Positions 1 through 4,785 of a DNA stretch of 15,007 nucleotides are shown here, in pieces. Each line of letters opens with the position of its first letter. The stretch's first letter is position 1. Where the stretch lies: NCBI GenBank assembly GCA_964531745.1, contig CAZHFX010000025.1, forward strand, positions 1-15,007, given 5' to 3'. Source of the DNA: JACRFW01 sp964531745 (GTDB lineage Bacteria; Patescibacteriota; Patescibacteriia; Magasanikbacterales; GWA2-37-8). The notes below the pieces were generated by a model. The model was not told where the DNA came from and ran no database searches. It saw only the letters and a program-made list of their open reading frames with translations. A program made the translations under genes and the position numbers.

Positions 1-851
1 CCAAACCAGCCTTCCACGCCGAGCGTTTGATAGGTAATGCGCGTGCGATCTTCAATACCGCCTAAAACTTTGGTGAGAGGCGCGATGGGCAGAACGGTAT
101 TTTCGTTCACCACAAACCCCACCACATTGCCTTGCGTGTCAATGGCCAGCGACCCATTTTTAAAAGAAGCGGCCAAACCAATATCCGGAGACGGCAAGGT
201 GTCCAAATGACTTTCCGTGCTAGCGGAATCGGAAGCGCCCACGGAAAAAGTGGAAAACCATCGCCCGCCCTGGCGCACAAATAGATCATCAAATTTTTCC
301 GGCAGATTTTCCGCGAACGCCGCCGCCTTGAACTGTTCCGCTTCAGACGAAGCAGGTGATTCAAAACGAACAATCTTTACATATATCATCCCTGACCTTT
401 TATCCGCTAATACCTTCACCGCGCGATAGAGCGTGCCGTTCGGCCCGGCAATGGCCCAATCTCGAAAACGACCATCAAAATTCGGCAAATACGCGATGAG
501 CCAGCCTGAAGTAACGCCGACAACGCCATCAGCCACATGGTCGGCGGGGTTGAGCAAGTGAATGCCGTTTTGCAAACTGAATTTTTGATAGAGCGCGAAC
601 ACTTTTTCCGCAATCCGGCTTTCCGCTTGGTCTTCAATGCTTTGGCGGGCTAAAATCCCCGGATAGCGCGAACTTAAATAGGTGTCTTCAATGCCAAACC
701 ACGGCCACAACCACCCCAAAAGCATGGCGGCGCCAGAGATGCCCGCGCACAAACCAAAAAAAGTAGCGACACCGATAATTTTCAGACGTTGCCACTGATG
801 ATGCCGCGCCACACTACAAACTGGCGGGGGAAGATGCGGAGGGTAAGACAT
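1..851 (-). CDS. Membrane-anchored protein resembling an inactive trypsin-like (HtrA-type) domain, 3' end outside window
   Basis: An open frame of 283 codons runs off the left edge, so the C-terminus is missing. Residues about 23-51 form one membrane segment after a short basic N-terminus, so the rest is probably outside the cell. Residues 108-160 and 225-260 follow the spacing of HtrA-like serine proteases: GVTSGWLIA where these have the strand leading to the catalytic His, SGMIYVKI where they have DIAVLKI, and KNGSLAIDTQGNVVGF where they have GNSGGPLLDLDGNVIGI. At the three catalytic positions I read Pro123 (His), Gly154 (Asp) and Asn232 (Ser), so it would not be a protease. The start ATG lies 2 nt after the stop of the upstream membrane protein, with a weak GGA 8 nt before it, suggesting one operon. 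The CDS is well supported; the fold assignment is by eye and moderate. A structural role or peptide binding is only a guess. Confidence 0.6.
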   Translation of the reverse strand, partial: MSYPPHLPPPVCSVARHHQWQRLKIIGVATFFGLCAGISGAAMLLGWLWPWFGIEDTYLSSRYPGILARQSIEDQAESRIAEKVFALYQKFSLQNGIHLLNPADHVADGVVGVTSGWLIAYLPNFDGRFRDWAIAGPNGTLYRAVKVLADKRSGMIYVKIVRFESPASSEAEQFKAAAFAENLPEKFDDLFVRQGGRWFSTFSVGASDSASTESHLDTLPSPDIGLAASFKNGSLAIDTQGNVVGFVVNENTVLPIAPLTKVLGGIEDRTRITYQTLGVEGWF

Positions 852-853
852 AA

Positions 854-1654
854 TCATTTCCAACGGGCGATAAAAATAAGAAATAGTGTAAACAGCAGGG
901 CGTTCGCTCCTAGAAAAAACCGCTGGCGCTTCCAATCAATACCTTCAACCGTCTGAGAAAAACGCAGAAAGAGCCACAGCACATACCACAGCCACACCAT
1001 CAAAAAACTGCTCACCAAATACCCTAGAGGCCAGAGAGCCAAGCAATAAAATATTTCAAAAATGACGAGAGCGAGCACGCCGCCGGAAAGCCAAAGATTC
1101 CTGCCGAAAGGCAGATCATATTCGCGCCACCACCACACGCTTACGGCCGCCGTCGCGACAACAGCCGAGAGACCAGTCGCCAAACGAAGCAAACTGGTGT
1201 CAACCACCCCAAAAGCTACCAACGCGAAAACGCCCGACCACAAACCGGCCAGTGCGAATACATTCATAAGAAATAGCCAGCGGCGCTCCGGCTTCGCTAA
1301 GACTGAAAGCTGATCAGCACGCTCCGGCACGAGCAAGAAACTGGCGAGCGGAACTAGCAGAAGACTGCCTTTAACCAAGGAGCGAGCCAGCACGCTGTCA
1401 ACAAAGATAATAAAAAATAAAGCGCCGAGATTGAAAACCGCGAGAGACGCCCAGTGCCTTGCCCGGCTCAAAAACGGCGGATAGTACATGCACCCCAAAA
1501 GCCCGAACCACCACGCGGCGCGAAATAGCCACCAAACGCCAAAAAGCCAAAGCGCTCCAATTTTCCCCACCCACCAAACTAACACCAACCCGAAAAGGAG
1601 GTCTAGAGCGGCCGCCAGTTTAGGATGAAAAGAAATGGTTGTCCGAAATGACAT
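854..1654 (-). CDS. Hypothetical polytopic membrane protein
   Basis: 266 residues, very rich in Trp, Leu and Phe. I count about eight hydrophobic segments (near residues 15-33, 34-54, 70-89, 92-108, 126-150, 154-173, 188-212 and 215-233) and a last one at 246-263, so eight or nine helices. It ends with the basic tail ARWK. I see no catalytic motif, transporter signature or known family. A -10 box (TATACT) lies 17 nt upstream of the ATG, and no Shine-Dalgarno sequence is visible. The next gene starts 2 nt after its TGA, so the two are probably co-transcribed and may work together at the membrane. It is divergent from smpB. The reading frame is convincing; the function is unknown. Confidence 0.75.
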   Translation of the reverse strand: MSFRTTISFHPKLAAALDLLFGLVLVWWVGKIGALWLFGVWWLFRAAWWFGLLGCMYYPPFLSRARHWASLAVFNLGALFFIIFVDSVLARSLVKGSLLLVPLASFLLVPERADQLSVLAKPERRWLFLMNVFALAGLWSGVFALVAFGVVDTSLLRLATGLSAVVATAAVSVWWWREYDLPFGRNLWLSGGVLALVIFEIFYCLALWPLGYLVSSFLMVWLWYVLWLFLRFSQTVEGIDWKRQRFFLGANALLFTLFLIFIARWK

Positions 1655-1671
1655 AGCTTTTATATAGAACC

Positions 1672-1700
1672 AGTATACCGCATGACAGAGAAAAAAAGAA
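1672..1700 (-). promoter_or_regulatory. Promoter of the membrane protein operon
   Basis: On the minus strand TATACT (1672-1677) is preceded after 17 nt by TTCTTT (1695-1700). The -10 is good and the -35 weak. The expected start is about 10 nt upstream of the ATG at 1654, leaving almost no leader. Confidence 0.45.
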
Positions 1701-1722
1701 GTTCCCCCGCGCGCGCCCGGCG

Positions 1723-1779
1723 TTGCTTATCGCTCAAAAAAATGTTACAGTGAGTTCTAGTTTGCCGTTTGGTTATACC
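1723..1779 (+). promoter_or_regulatory. Candidate promoter region of smpB
   Basis: Two candidates: TTGCTT (1723-1728), 17 nt, TACAGT (1746-1751); and a later -10-like TATACC (1774-1779) only 14 nt before the ATG, which would give an almost leaderless mRNA. I cannot choose between them from sequence. Confidence 0.35.
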
Positions 1780-1793
1780 TTTCTACCCCCCTT

Positions 1794-2234
1794 ATGTCAA
1801 CTCTTGCGGAAAATAGACAAGCCCGTTTTGACTACGACATCCTGGAAAATTACGAGGCGGGTATTATGTTATCCGGCCGCGAGGTCAAGGCGGTCAGAAA
1901 CGGCCAAATTAACCTCAAAGGCAGTTATGTCGTTTTTACCAGCGGCAACCCAACATTGCTGAACGCCCATATCTCTCCCTACGCGTTTTCCGGCCAATCC
2001 GCCGCCTACGACCCGACCCAAAGCCGCCGTCTCCTGCTCAAAAAACGCGAAATTGATTATTTACGCGGTAAATTAGAGGAAAAGGGCTTGACAATAGTAC
2101 CTTTAAGCGTGTATACTTCCAAACACCTCATAAAGGTAAAAATTGGCTTGGCCAAAGGCAAACAGCTCCACGACAAGCGCGAAACGATTAAAAAACGTGA
2201 TCTTGATCGCGATATTAAACGAGAGACAGAATAA
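1794..2234 (+). CDS. smpB: SsrA-binding protein SmpB
   Basis: 146 residues, slightly short of the usual 150-160. SmpB binds the tRNA-like part of tmRNA and takes it to the A site of stalled ribosomes. Family signatures are clear: NRQARFDYDILENYEAGI at 7-24, LSGREVKAVRNGQINLKGSY at 26-45, HISPYAF near 58, DPTQSRRLLLKKREIDYL near 73-90, and the basic C-terminal tail KGKQLHDKRETIKKRDLDR, which inserts into the mRNA channel. I chose the ATG at 1794 because the homologous region starts a few residues later. There is no Shine-Dalgarno sequence (the ATG follows a C-rich stretch). Its RNA partner ssrA begins 83 nt downstream on the same strand, so partner genes are adjacent. Confidence 0.95.
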   Translation: MSTLAENRQARFDYDILENYEAGIMLSGREVKAVRNGQINLKGSYVVFTSGNPTLLNAHISPYAFSGQSAAYDPTQSRRLLLKKREIDYLRGKLEEKGLTIVPLSVYTSKHLIKVKIGLAKGKQLHDKRETIKKRDLDRDIKRETE

Positions 2235-2313
2235 AAGCAGCTTAAGCAGAGTAGGCAGAGTAAGCAACTGATTGCTTAATCTGCTTAAGTTGCTTACCTT
2301 GCTTAAGCTGCTT
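2235..2313 (+). repeat. Inverted array of 9-nt repeats forming a long hairpin
   Basis: The right half is five consecutive 9-nt units starting TGCTTA (2273-2317 region: TGCTTAATC, TGCTTAAGT, TGCTTACCT, TGCTTAAGC, TGCTTATCT). The left half is four units of the complementary type (xxTAAGCAx). Together they fold into a stem of 32 positions (2235-2266 with 2282-2313), 29 of them paired counting three G-U, the outer 14 perfect, with a 15-nt loop. It starts directly after the smpB stop codon and ends 4 nt before the tmRNA 5' end. No U tract follows, so it is not a classical terminator; an RNA processing site is possible. Confidence 0.8.
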
Positions 2314-2317
2314 ATCT

Positions 2318-2749
2318 GGGAGTGACCGGTTTCGACAGGTTAGCTTCCCTTAACTTGCATACCGTGGCTGTCCATAGCCACGCAAATAGTATGGACACCA
2401 TAATAAGTGCAAACTTGTTATCCAAAGTAAAAGCCAGCGTTGCCAACTTGGCAAACGTCTTTGCTTTTGCTCCGGCAATGGCCTAGTTCCCCGTCCGAAG
2501 CTCTTCGGAGCGTAGGCGCGAGACGGTCGTTACCCATCGAACGCATAAGACTTCGTAGTGCGACCTCGGTGTAACCCACGAAGTGTAGCGATACAGCTGA
2601 GCTTACAGACTGGCTCGTGAAACCCCTTAAGCTAGGTTGCTGGCATTTTGTTCACTTTCAGACCAGCAATTGAAATACCAAAGTGAACTGTGTATGGAGA
2701 TAGTTAAGGTTATCTTTCTTGGACGCGAGTTCAACTCTCGCCACTTCCA
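2318..2749 (+). ncRNA. ssrA: Transfer-messenger RNA (tmRNA)
   Basis: One-piece tmRNA of about 432 nt. The 5' end GGGAGTGACCGGTTTCGACA carries the conserved GGUUUCGACA-like element. The acceptor stem pairs GGGAGTG (2318-2324) with CACTTCC (2742-2748), discriminator A2749. The T arm is GCGAG, loop TTCAACT, CTCGC. CCA is not encoded (the next bases are CTT), so it must be added by the CCA enzyme. The mRNA-like part begins at a resume codon GCA (2409) and ends at TAG (2484-2486). After it, paired blocks such as CCGTC/GACGG (around 2490-2525) fit the pseudoknot region. It frees stalled ribosomes together with SmpB, encoded just upstream. infC starts 9 nt after its 3' end, with no terminator or promoter in between. 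Confidence 0.93.
2409..2486 (+). other. tmRNA proteolysis-tag reading frame
   Basis: From GCA (2409) to TAG (2484-2486) there are 25 sense codons. The tag begins ANLLSKVKASV and ends NVFAFAPAMA. The upstream context AUAAGU-GCA-AAC resembles the UAGUC-GCA-AAC context in E. coli. The hydrophobic Ala-rich end fits a degradation signal. Twenty-five residues is long compared with the 10-residue E. coli tag. The resume codon is inferred, so the N-terminus is less certain than the end. Confidence 0.7.
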
Positions 2750-2758
2750 CTTAAAATT

Positions 2759-3304
2759 ATGAGAATTACCCACCGCCATAAAAAAGAAGAGCCAAAGAAA
2801 GCCTACCGCTTTAACTTGGGCATCGTTTCTCCGGAAGTGTTGGTGCTGGACAAAACGGGCGCCAATTTGGGTGTCATGAAAACGAGCGCGGCCCTGGCTT
2901 TGGCTCAAGAACAGGGAATTGATCTGGTGGAAATAAATCCCAAATCCACCCCGCCGGTCGCCAAAATCATTGACTTTGGCCAATTCCGCTACACGCAGGA
3001 AAAAGAAGCGCGCATCGCCAAAGCGCACCAGCATGTGGTGGAAATAAAAGGCGTACGGTTGTCACTGCGCATCGGGGCGCATGATCTGGAAATCCGCAAA
3101 ACCCAGGCGATGAAATTTTTAAATGACGGCAACAAAGTAAAGGTGGAAATAATTTTACGCGGCCGAGAAAATCAGCAGGCGGGCATGGCCTTTGAAATGA
3201 TTAAAAAATTCGTGGAGGACGTGAACCGCGCGATGCCAGTGCGCTCCGAACAGGCTCCGGAAAAACAAGCGAACAAGGTGACGACAATTATCGCGAAATC
3301 TTAA
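2759..3304 (+). CDS. infC: Translation initiation factor IF-3
   Basis: 181 residues, the family's normal length. IF-3 binds the 30S subunit, keeps it apart from 50S and checks the start codon and initiator tRNA. The N-terminal domain shows YRFNLGIVSPEVLVLDKTG, then LGVMKTSAALALAQEQGIDL (about 37-56), INPKSTPPVAKIIDFGQFRY, a Lys-rich linker, and the C-terminal domain with IRLSLRIGAHDLE-like text (here VRLSLRIGAHDLEIRKTQA), KFLNDGNKVKVEIILRGRE and a final TTIIAK. The ATG chosen lies 9 nt after the tmRNA 3' end, leaving no room for a Shine-Dalgarno sequence outside the tmRNA. It heads the classic infC-rpmI-rplT ribosomal cluster, here apparently read through from ssrA. Confidence 0.95.
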   Translation: MRITHRHKKEEPKKAYRFNLGIVSPEVLVLDKTGANLGVMKTSAALALAQEQGIDLVEINPKSTPPVAKIIDFGQFRYTQEKEARIAKAHQHVVEIKGVRLSLRIGAHDLEIRKTQAMKFLNDGNKVKVEIILRGRENQQAGMAFEMIKKFVEDVNRAMPVRSEQAPEKQANKVTTIIAKS

Positions 3305-3321
3305 TATACAAATGGCAACAG

Positions 3322-3396
3322 TTTGACAATTTAACAGTTTAACAGTCTCTCCGCAAACGTAACGAGGTTAAATTGCTAAATTGCTAAATTGTTAAA
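3322..3396 (+). repeat. Inverted array of 8-nt repeats forming a 24-position hairpin before rpmI
   Basis: The left arm (3322-3345) is made of units like AACAGTTT / GACAATTT, the right arm (3373-3396) of TAAATTGC units, both with 8-nt period. In RNA they pair over 24 positions with only two A-C mismatches and three G-U pairs. The loop is 27 nt. The stem ends 7 nt before the rpmI ATG. This is the same build as the array at 2235-2313 but with a different, AT-rich unit. It sits in the infC-rpmI spacer, where E. coli has its L20-dependent control structure, but it does not resemble that structure in sequence. Confidence 0.8.
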
Positions 3397-3403
3397 TAAA
3401 TGT

Positions 3404-3601
3404 ATGCCCAAACTAAAAACCCACCAAGCCACCGACAAACGGTACAAGAGAACCAAAACCGGAAAAATCATGAAGCGTACTGCCGGACAAAACCATTTCA
3501 ACGCCCGCGAAAGCGGCAAGACCGGCCGGAACAAAAAATCTGACGTGGTGATGAGCGCGCGGCTCAACCGCATTATGCAAATAAATTTGCCAAATTCCTA
3601 A
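3404..3601 (+). CDS. rpmI: 50S ribosomal protein L35
   Basis: 65 residues, the normal size for bL35. It starts MPKLKTHQATDKRYKRTKTG, matching the family's MPKMKTHxxxxKRFxxTGxG, followed by KIMKRTAGQNHF, equivalent to the usual KIKRxxAxxxH block, and a basic central part. I start at the ATG at 3404 rather than the in-frame TTG at 3389, because MPK is the family N-terminus. There is no Shine-Dalgarno sequence; instead the 3' arm of a long hairpin ends 7 nt upstream. It lies between infC and rplT. The usual autogenous control of this operon by L20 is known in E. coli and B. subtilis; whether the hairpin plays that part here is inference. Confidence 0.95.
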   Translation: MPKLKTHQATDKRYKRTKTGKIMKRTAGQNHFNARESGKTGRNKKSDVVMSARLNRIMQINLPNS

Positions 3602-3628
3602 TTAATACTTACTTAACACTTTGTTGAT

Positions 3629-3973
3629 ATGACACGCATTAAAGGTGGGCTGCTCCACGCCAAACGCCGCCGCGGCATTCTCAAACATACCAAAGGCTAC
3701 AAATGGGGGCGCAAATCAAAAATTAAAGTGGCTAAAGTGGCCAAGATGAAAGCCGGACAATACGCTTTCGCCAGCCGTCGCGCCAAGAAACGCTCCAGCC
3801 GCCAATTATGGAACGTGCGCATCAACGCCGCCGTGCGCGATTTGGGTTTGAGTTACAGCCAGTTGATTGGACTCTTGAAGAAAAAACAGATTGGCTTAGA
3901 CCGCAAAGTCCTCTCCACCATCGCCCAAAAATACCCGGCTTTGTTCAAAAAAATCGTGGAAACTGCCCGCTAA
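3629..3973 (+). CDS. rplT: 50S ribosomal protein L20
   Basis: 114 residues, typical for bL20, which binds 23S rRNA early in 50S assembly and in some bacteria represses its own operon. Family landmarks: MTRIKGG at the start, HAKRRRGILKHTKGYKWGRKS (split over the basic N-terminal helix), KAGQYAFASRRAKKRSSRQLW in two adjoining parts near 41-61, then VRINAAVRDLGLSYSQLI and a C-terminal globular part ending KKIVETAR. The ATG at 3629 follows rpmI by 27 nt without a Shine-Dalgarno sequence. No terminator sits directly after the stop; the first strong hairpin with a U tract is at 4037-4127, behind a separate promoter, and may also end this operon. Confidence 0.96.
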   Translation: MTRIKGGLLHAKRRRGILKHTKGYKWGRKSKIKVAKVAKMKAGQYAFASRRAKKRSSRQLWNVRINAAVRDLGLSYSQLIGLLKKKQIGLDRKVLSTIAQKYPALFKKIVETAR

Positions 3974-4217
3974 GATTATCCACATCACCAGTTGTTGACA
4001 GGCAAAAAAAATCTGTTATAATCACCCTACCATAAAGACCTTGAGAGTGTTTGGCATGTGGTGGAAGCGCCCCCTCCTTCGCTTCTTGCCTATTGCCGAG
4101 CACTTCCAGGGCCTTTTTTTGTTTTTTAGAACGGTTGCTCTCCTCCAGGAGTGTCCTTTCCTCGGGCGACAGGTCGTCCACGCGGACTAAAATTTTTCCG
4201 AACTGACGGAGCACCAT
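3945..4217 (-). CDS. Doubtful small ORF with a good ribosome binding site
   Basis: A 90-codon frame starts at the ATG at 4217. GGAGG (4225-4229) lies 7 nt upstream, one of the best Shine-Dalgarno arrangements in the window. The first 50 residues look protein-like (MVLRQFGKILVRVDDLSPEE, then a charged, probably helical stretch rich in Glu and Lys, to about residue 55). The rest looks unlike a protein: it crosses the complement of a consensus promoter and the last 29 nt of rplT. It also lies opposite the small RNA gene at 4029-4127, and its SKKQKK stretch is just the complement of that RNA's U tract. I recognise no family. It may be a short real gene downstream of tRNA-Asp, a decayed gene, or chance. 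Confidence 0.3.
   Translation of the reverse strand: MVLRQFGKILVRVDDLSPEERTLLEESNRSKKQKKALEVLGNRQEAKEGALPPHAKHSQGLYGRVIITDFFCLSTTGDVDNLSGQFPRFF
3995..4022 (+). promoter_or_regulatory. Consensus sigma70 promoter
   Basis: TTGACA (3995-4000), 16 nt, TATAAT (4017-4022): both hexamers are perfect, the only such pair in the window. It lies 22 nt after the rplT stop codon. The expected start is near A4029. The only structure directly downstream is the hairpin RNA at 4037-4127. Confidence 0.8.
4029..4127 (+). ncRNA. Candidate small hairpin RNA with C-rich loop
   Basis: Behind a consensus promoter lies a region that folds into one rod. The outer stem pairs 4037-4056 with 4094-4113, 18 of 20 positions (two A-C mismatches, four G-U). 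A small internal loop follows (4057-4059 and 4091-4093), then an inner stem of 10 pairs (4060-4069 with 4080-4090, one bulged T). The apical loop is CCCCCTCCTT (4070-4079). T7-G-T6 (4114-4127) follows the outer stem as in an intrinsic terminator. On the minus strand the same stem is weaker and has no U tract. The loop contains CCUCC, complementary to a Shine-Dalgarno core. It matches neither the conserved SRP RNA apical domain nor a 6S RNA with its large central bubble. Function is unknown; it might instead be an attenuator-like leader, but no plus-strand gene follows. Confidence 0.6.
4037..4127 (+). terminator. Intrinsic terminator of the small RNA, possibly also of the rplT operon
   Basis: The long stem 4037-4113 closes with GGGCC directly before T7-G-T6 (4114-4127). 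Transcripts reading through from rplT would meet the same signal. Confidence 0.65.
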
Positions 4218-4260
4218 TTGGTTTCCTCCGATTCTCTGCGACGTCGGCCAGCGTCGGTGT

Positions 4261-4281
4261 GGTTGCGCTGTTTGCGCAACC
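4261..4281. repeat. Short hairpin beside the large palindrome
   Basis: GGTTGCGC (4261-4268) and GCGCAACC (4274-4281) are perfect 8-bp arms around TGTTT. The second arm runs straight into the 20-bp palindrome that starts at 4280. Confidence 0.7.
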
Positions 4282-4321
4282 GGCCAAAGAGAAAACAATG
4301 GATTGTTTTCTCTTTGGCCGG
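4280..4321. repeat. Perfect 20-bp palindrome downstream of tRNA-Asp
   Basis: Arms 4280-4299 and 4302-4321 are exact reverse complements around GG; each carries CCGGCCAAAGAG next to an A/T-rich part. It lies 10 nt beyond the 3' end of tRNA-Asp. It could stop transcription or guard the tRNA precursor, but neither strand shows a U tract after it. It may also be a small mobile repeat. Confidence 0.8.
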
Positions 4322-4331
4322 CACAAACTTT

Positions 4332-4409
4332 TGGCGGGTCGGGCGGGACTCGAACCCGCAACCTCTTCCGTGACAGGGAAGCGATCTAACCAAGTTGATC
4401 TACCGACCC
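4332..4409 (-). tRNA. tRNA-Asp (anticodon GTC)
   Basis: 78 nt including an encoded CCA. The acceptor stem pairs GGGTCGG with CCGACCC, with discriminator G. The D arm is GATC, loop AACTTGGTTA with the conserved GG, GATC. The anticodon arm is CTTCC, loop CTGTCAC, GGAAG, giving anticodon GUC for aspartate. The T arm is GCGGG, loop TTCGAGT, CCCGC. All arms are fully paired. It has its own promoter about 9 nt upstream of the mature end. Confidence 0.97.
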
Positions 4410-4424
4410 AAAATTTATTGGTAA

Positions 4425-4453
4425 ATTGTATAACAAAGTCAATCGTTTGTCAA
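4425..4453 (-). promoter_or_regulatory. Promoter of tRNA-Asp
   Basis: On the minus strand TTGACA (4448-4453), 17 nt, TACAAT (4425-4430). The predicted start near 4418 gives a short leader of about 9 nt before the mature tRNA. Confidence 0.8.
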
Positions 4454-4499
4454 TCGCCGCGCGCGTTTCGCGCCACCCCCACATACACACAGCCAAACG

Positions 4500-4528
4500 T
4501 TGACATTGTATTACAAGTGTAATACAAT
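4500..4528 (+). promoter_or_regulatory. Promoter with embedded operator of a decayed toxin-antitoxin operon
   Basis: TTGACA (4500-4505), 17 nt, TACAAT (4523-4528). The spacer and -10 are an 11-bp perfect inverted repeat: ATTGTATTACA (4505-4515), AG, TGTAATACAAT (4518-4528). A palindrome filling the space between -35 and -10 is the usual layout of autoregulated antitoxin promoters. The remnant genes downstream fit this reading. Confidence 0.75.
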
Positions 4529-4557
4529 ATAAGATATCTTAATTAACCAATAACCAT

Positions 4558-4590
4558 ATGAGACAAATATTAAGCCTTTCTTTGCCGTTA
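4558..4590 (+). pseudogene. N-terminal stub of a ribbon-helix-helix antitoxin
   Basis: From the ATG at 4558 the frame reads MRQILSLSLPL before turning into unrelated text. MRQIL-x-L/I-SLP is a typical start of ribbon-helix-helix (CopG/Arc type) antitoxins, where this strand contacts DNA. The helices that should follow are absent: within about 30 nt the sequence becomes the inside of a toxin gene in another frame. The stub lies 30 nt after the operator-promoter, the position expected for an antitoxin gene. That it is an antitoxin remnant rests on a short match plus context. Confidence 0.5.
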
Positions 4591-4778
4591 AAAAAGAAAA
4601 CATTTTTAAGGCCAATCCTTTGCACCCTTCCCTTAGACTGCACGGCCTGCAGGGCAAACTTAAAGGGCTGTGGTCAATTTACATCAGTAGCGGTTATCGG
4701 ATAATTTTTGAACGCGAGCCCAATGGCGATATTCTGTTTATCTCCATCGGCAAACATGATATTTATCGGAATTTATAA
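4591..4778 (+). pseudogene. RelE/ParE-superfamily toxin, N-terminus lost
   Basis: The frame ending at TAA 4776-4778 reads KKENIFKANPLHPSLRLHGL, then QGKLKGLWSIYISSGYRIIF and GDILFISIGKHDIYRNL. This is the C-terminal two thirds of a RelE/YafQ-like mRNA interferase, with the family's HPSL, LKG-x-W, YR-I-F and HDIYR signatures. About 25-30 N-terminal residues are missing. Upstream in the frame there is no usable start codon before the stop at 4551-4553; the only ATG (4558) belongs to another frame and to the antitoxin stub. One deletion removing the antitoxin body and the toxin start explains this. It should not make active toxin. Confidence 0.75.
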
Positions 4779-4785
4779 ACTAACA

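Noticed and set aside
2235..3396. CRISPR array as explanation for the short repeats
   Set aside because: Units are 8-9 nt without spacers and are arranged as inverted halves; no cas gene is present.
3389..3403. TTG start for L35 at 3389
   Set aside because: It falls in the hairpin arm and adds residues not found in bL35, which begins MPK.
4029..4127. SRP (4.5S) RNA or 6S RNA as identity of the hairpin RNA
   Set aside because: The conserved SRP apical domain with its GNRA tetraloop and AGCAGCC-like strand is absent, and there is no large central bubble as in 6S RNA.
4056..4190. A 44-codon plus-strand ORF starting MWWKRPLL
   Set aside because: It has no ribosome binding site and runs through the hairpin and U tract; it looks like a chance frame.
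4151..4522. A 123-codon plus-strand ORF across the tRNA-Asp locus
   Set aside because: It is the antisense of the tRNA and of the perfect palindrome and has no family-like text.
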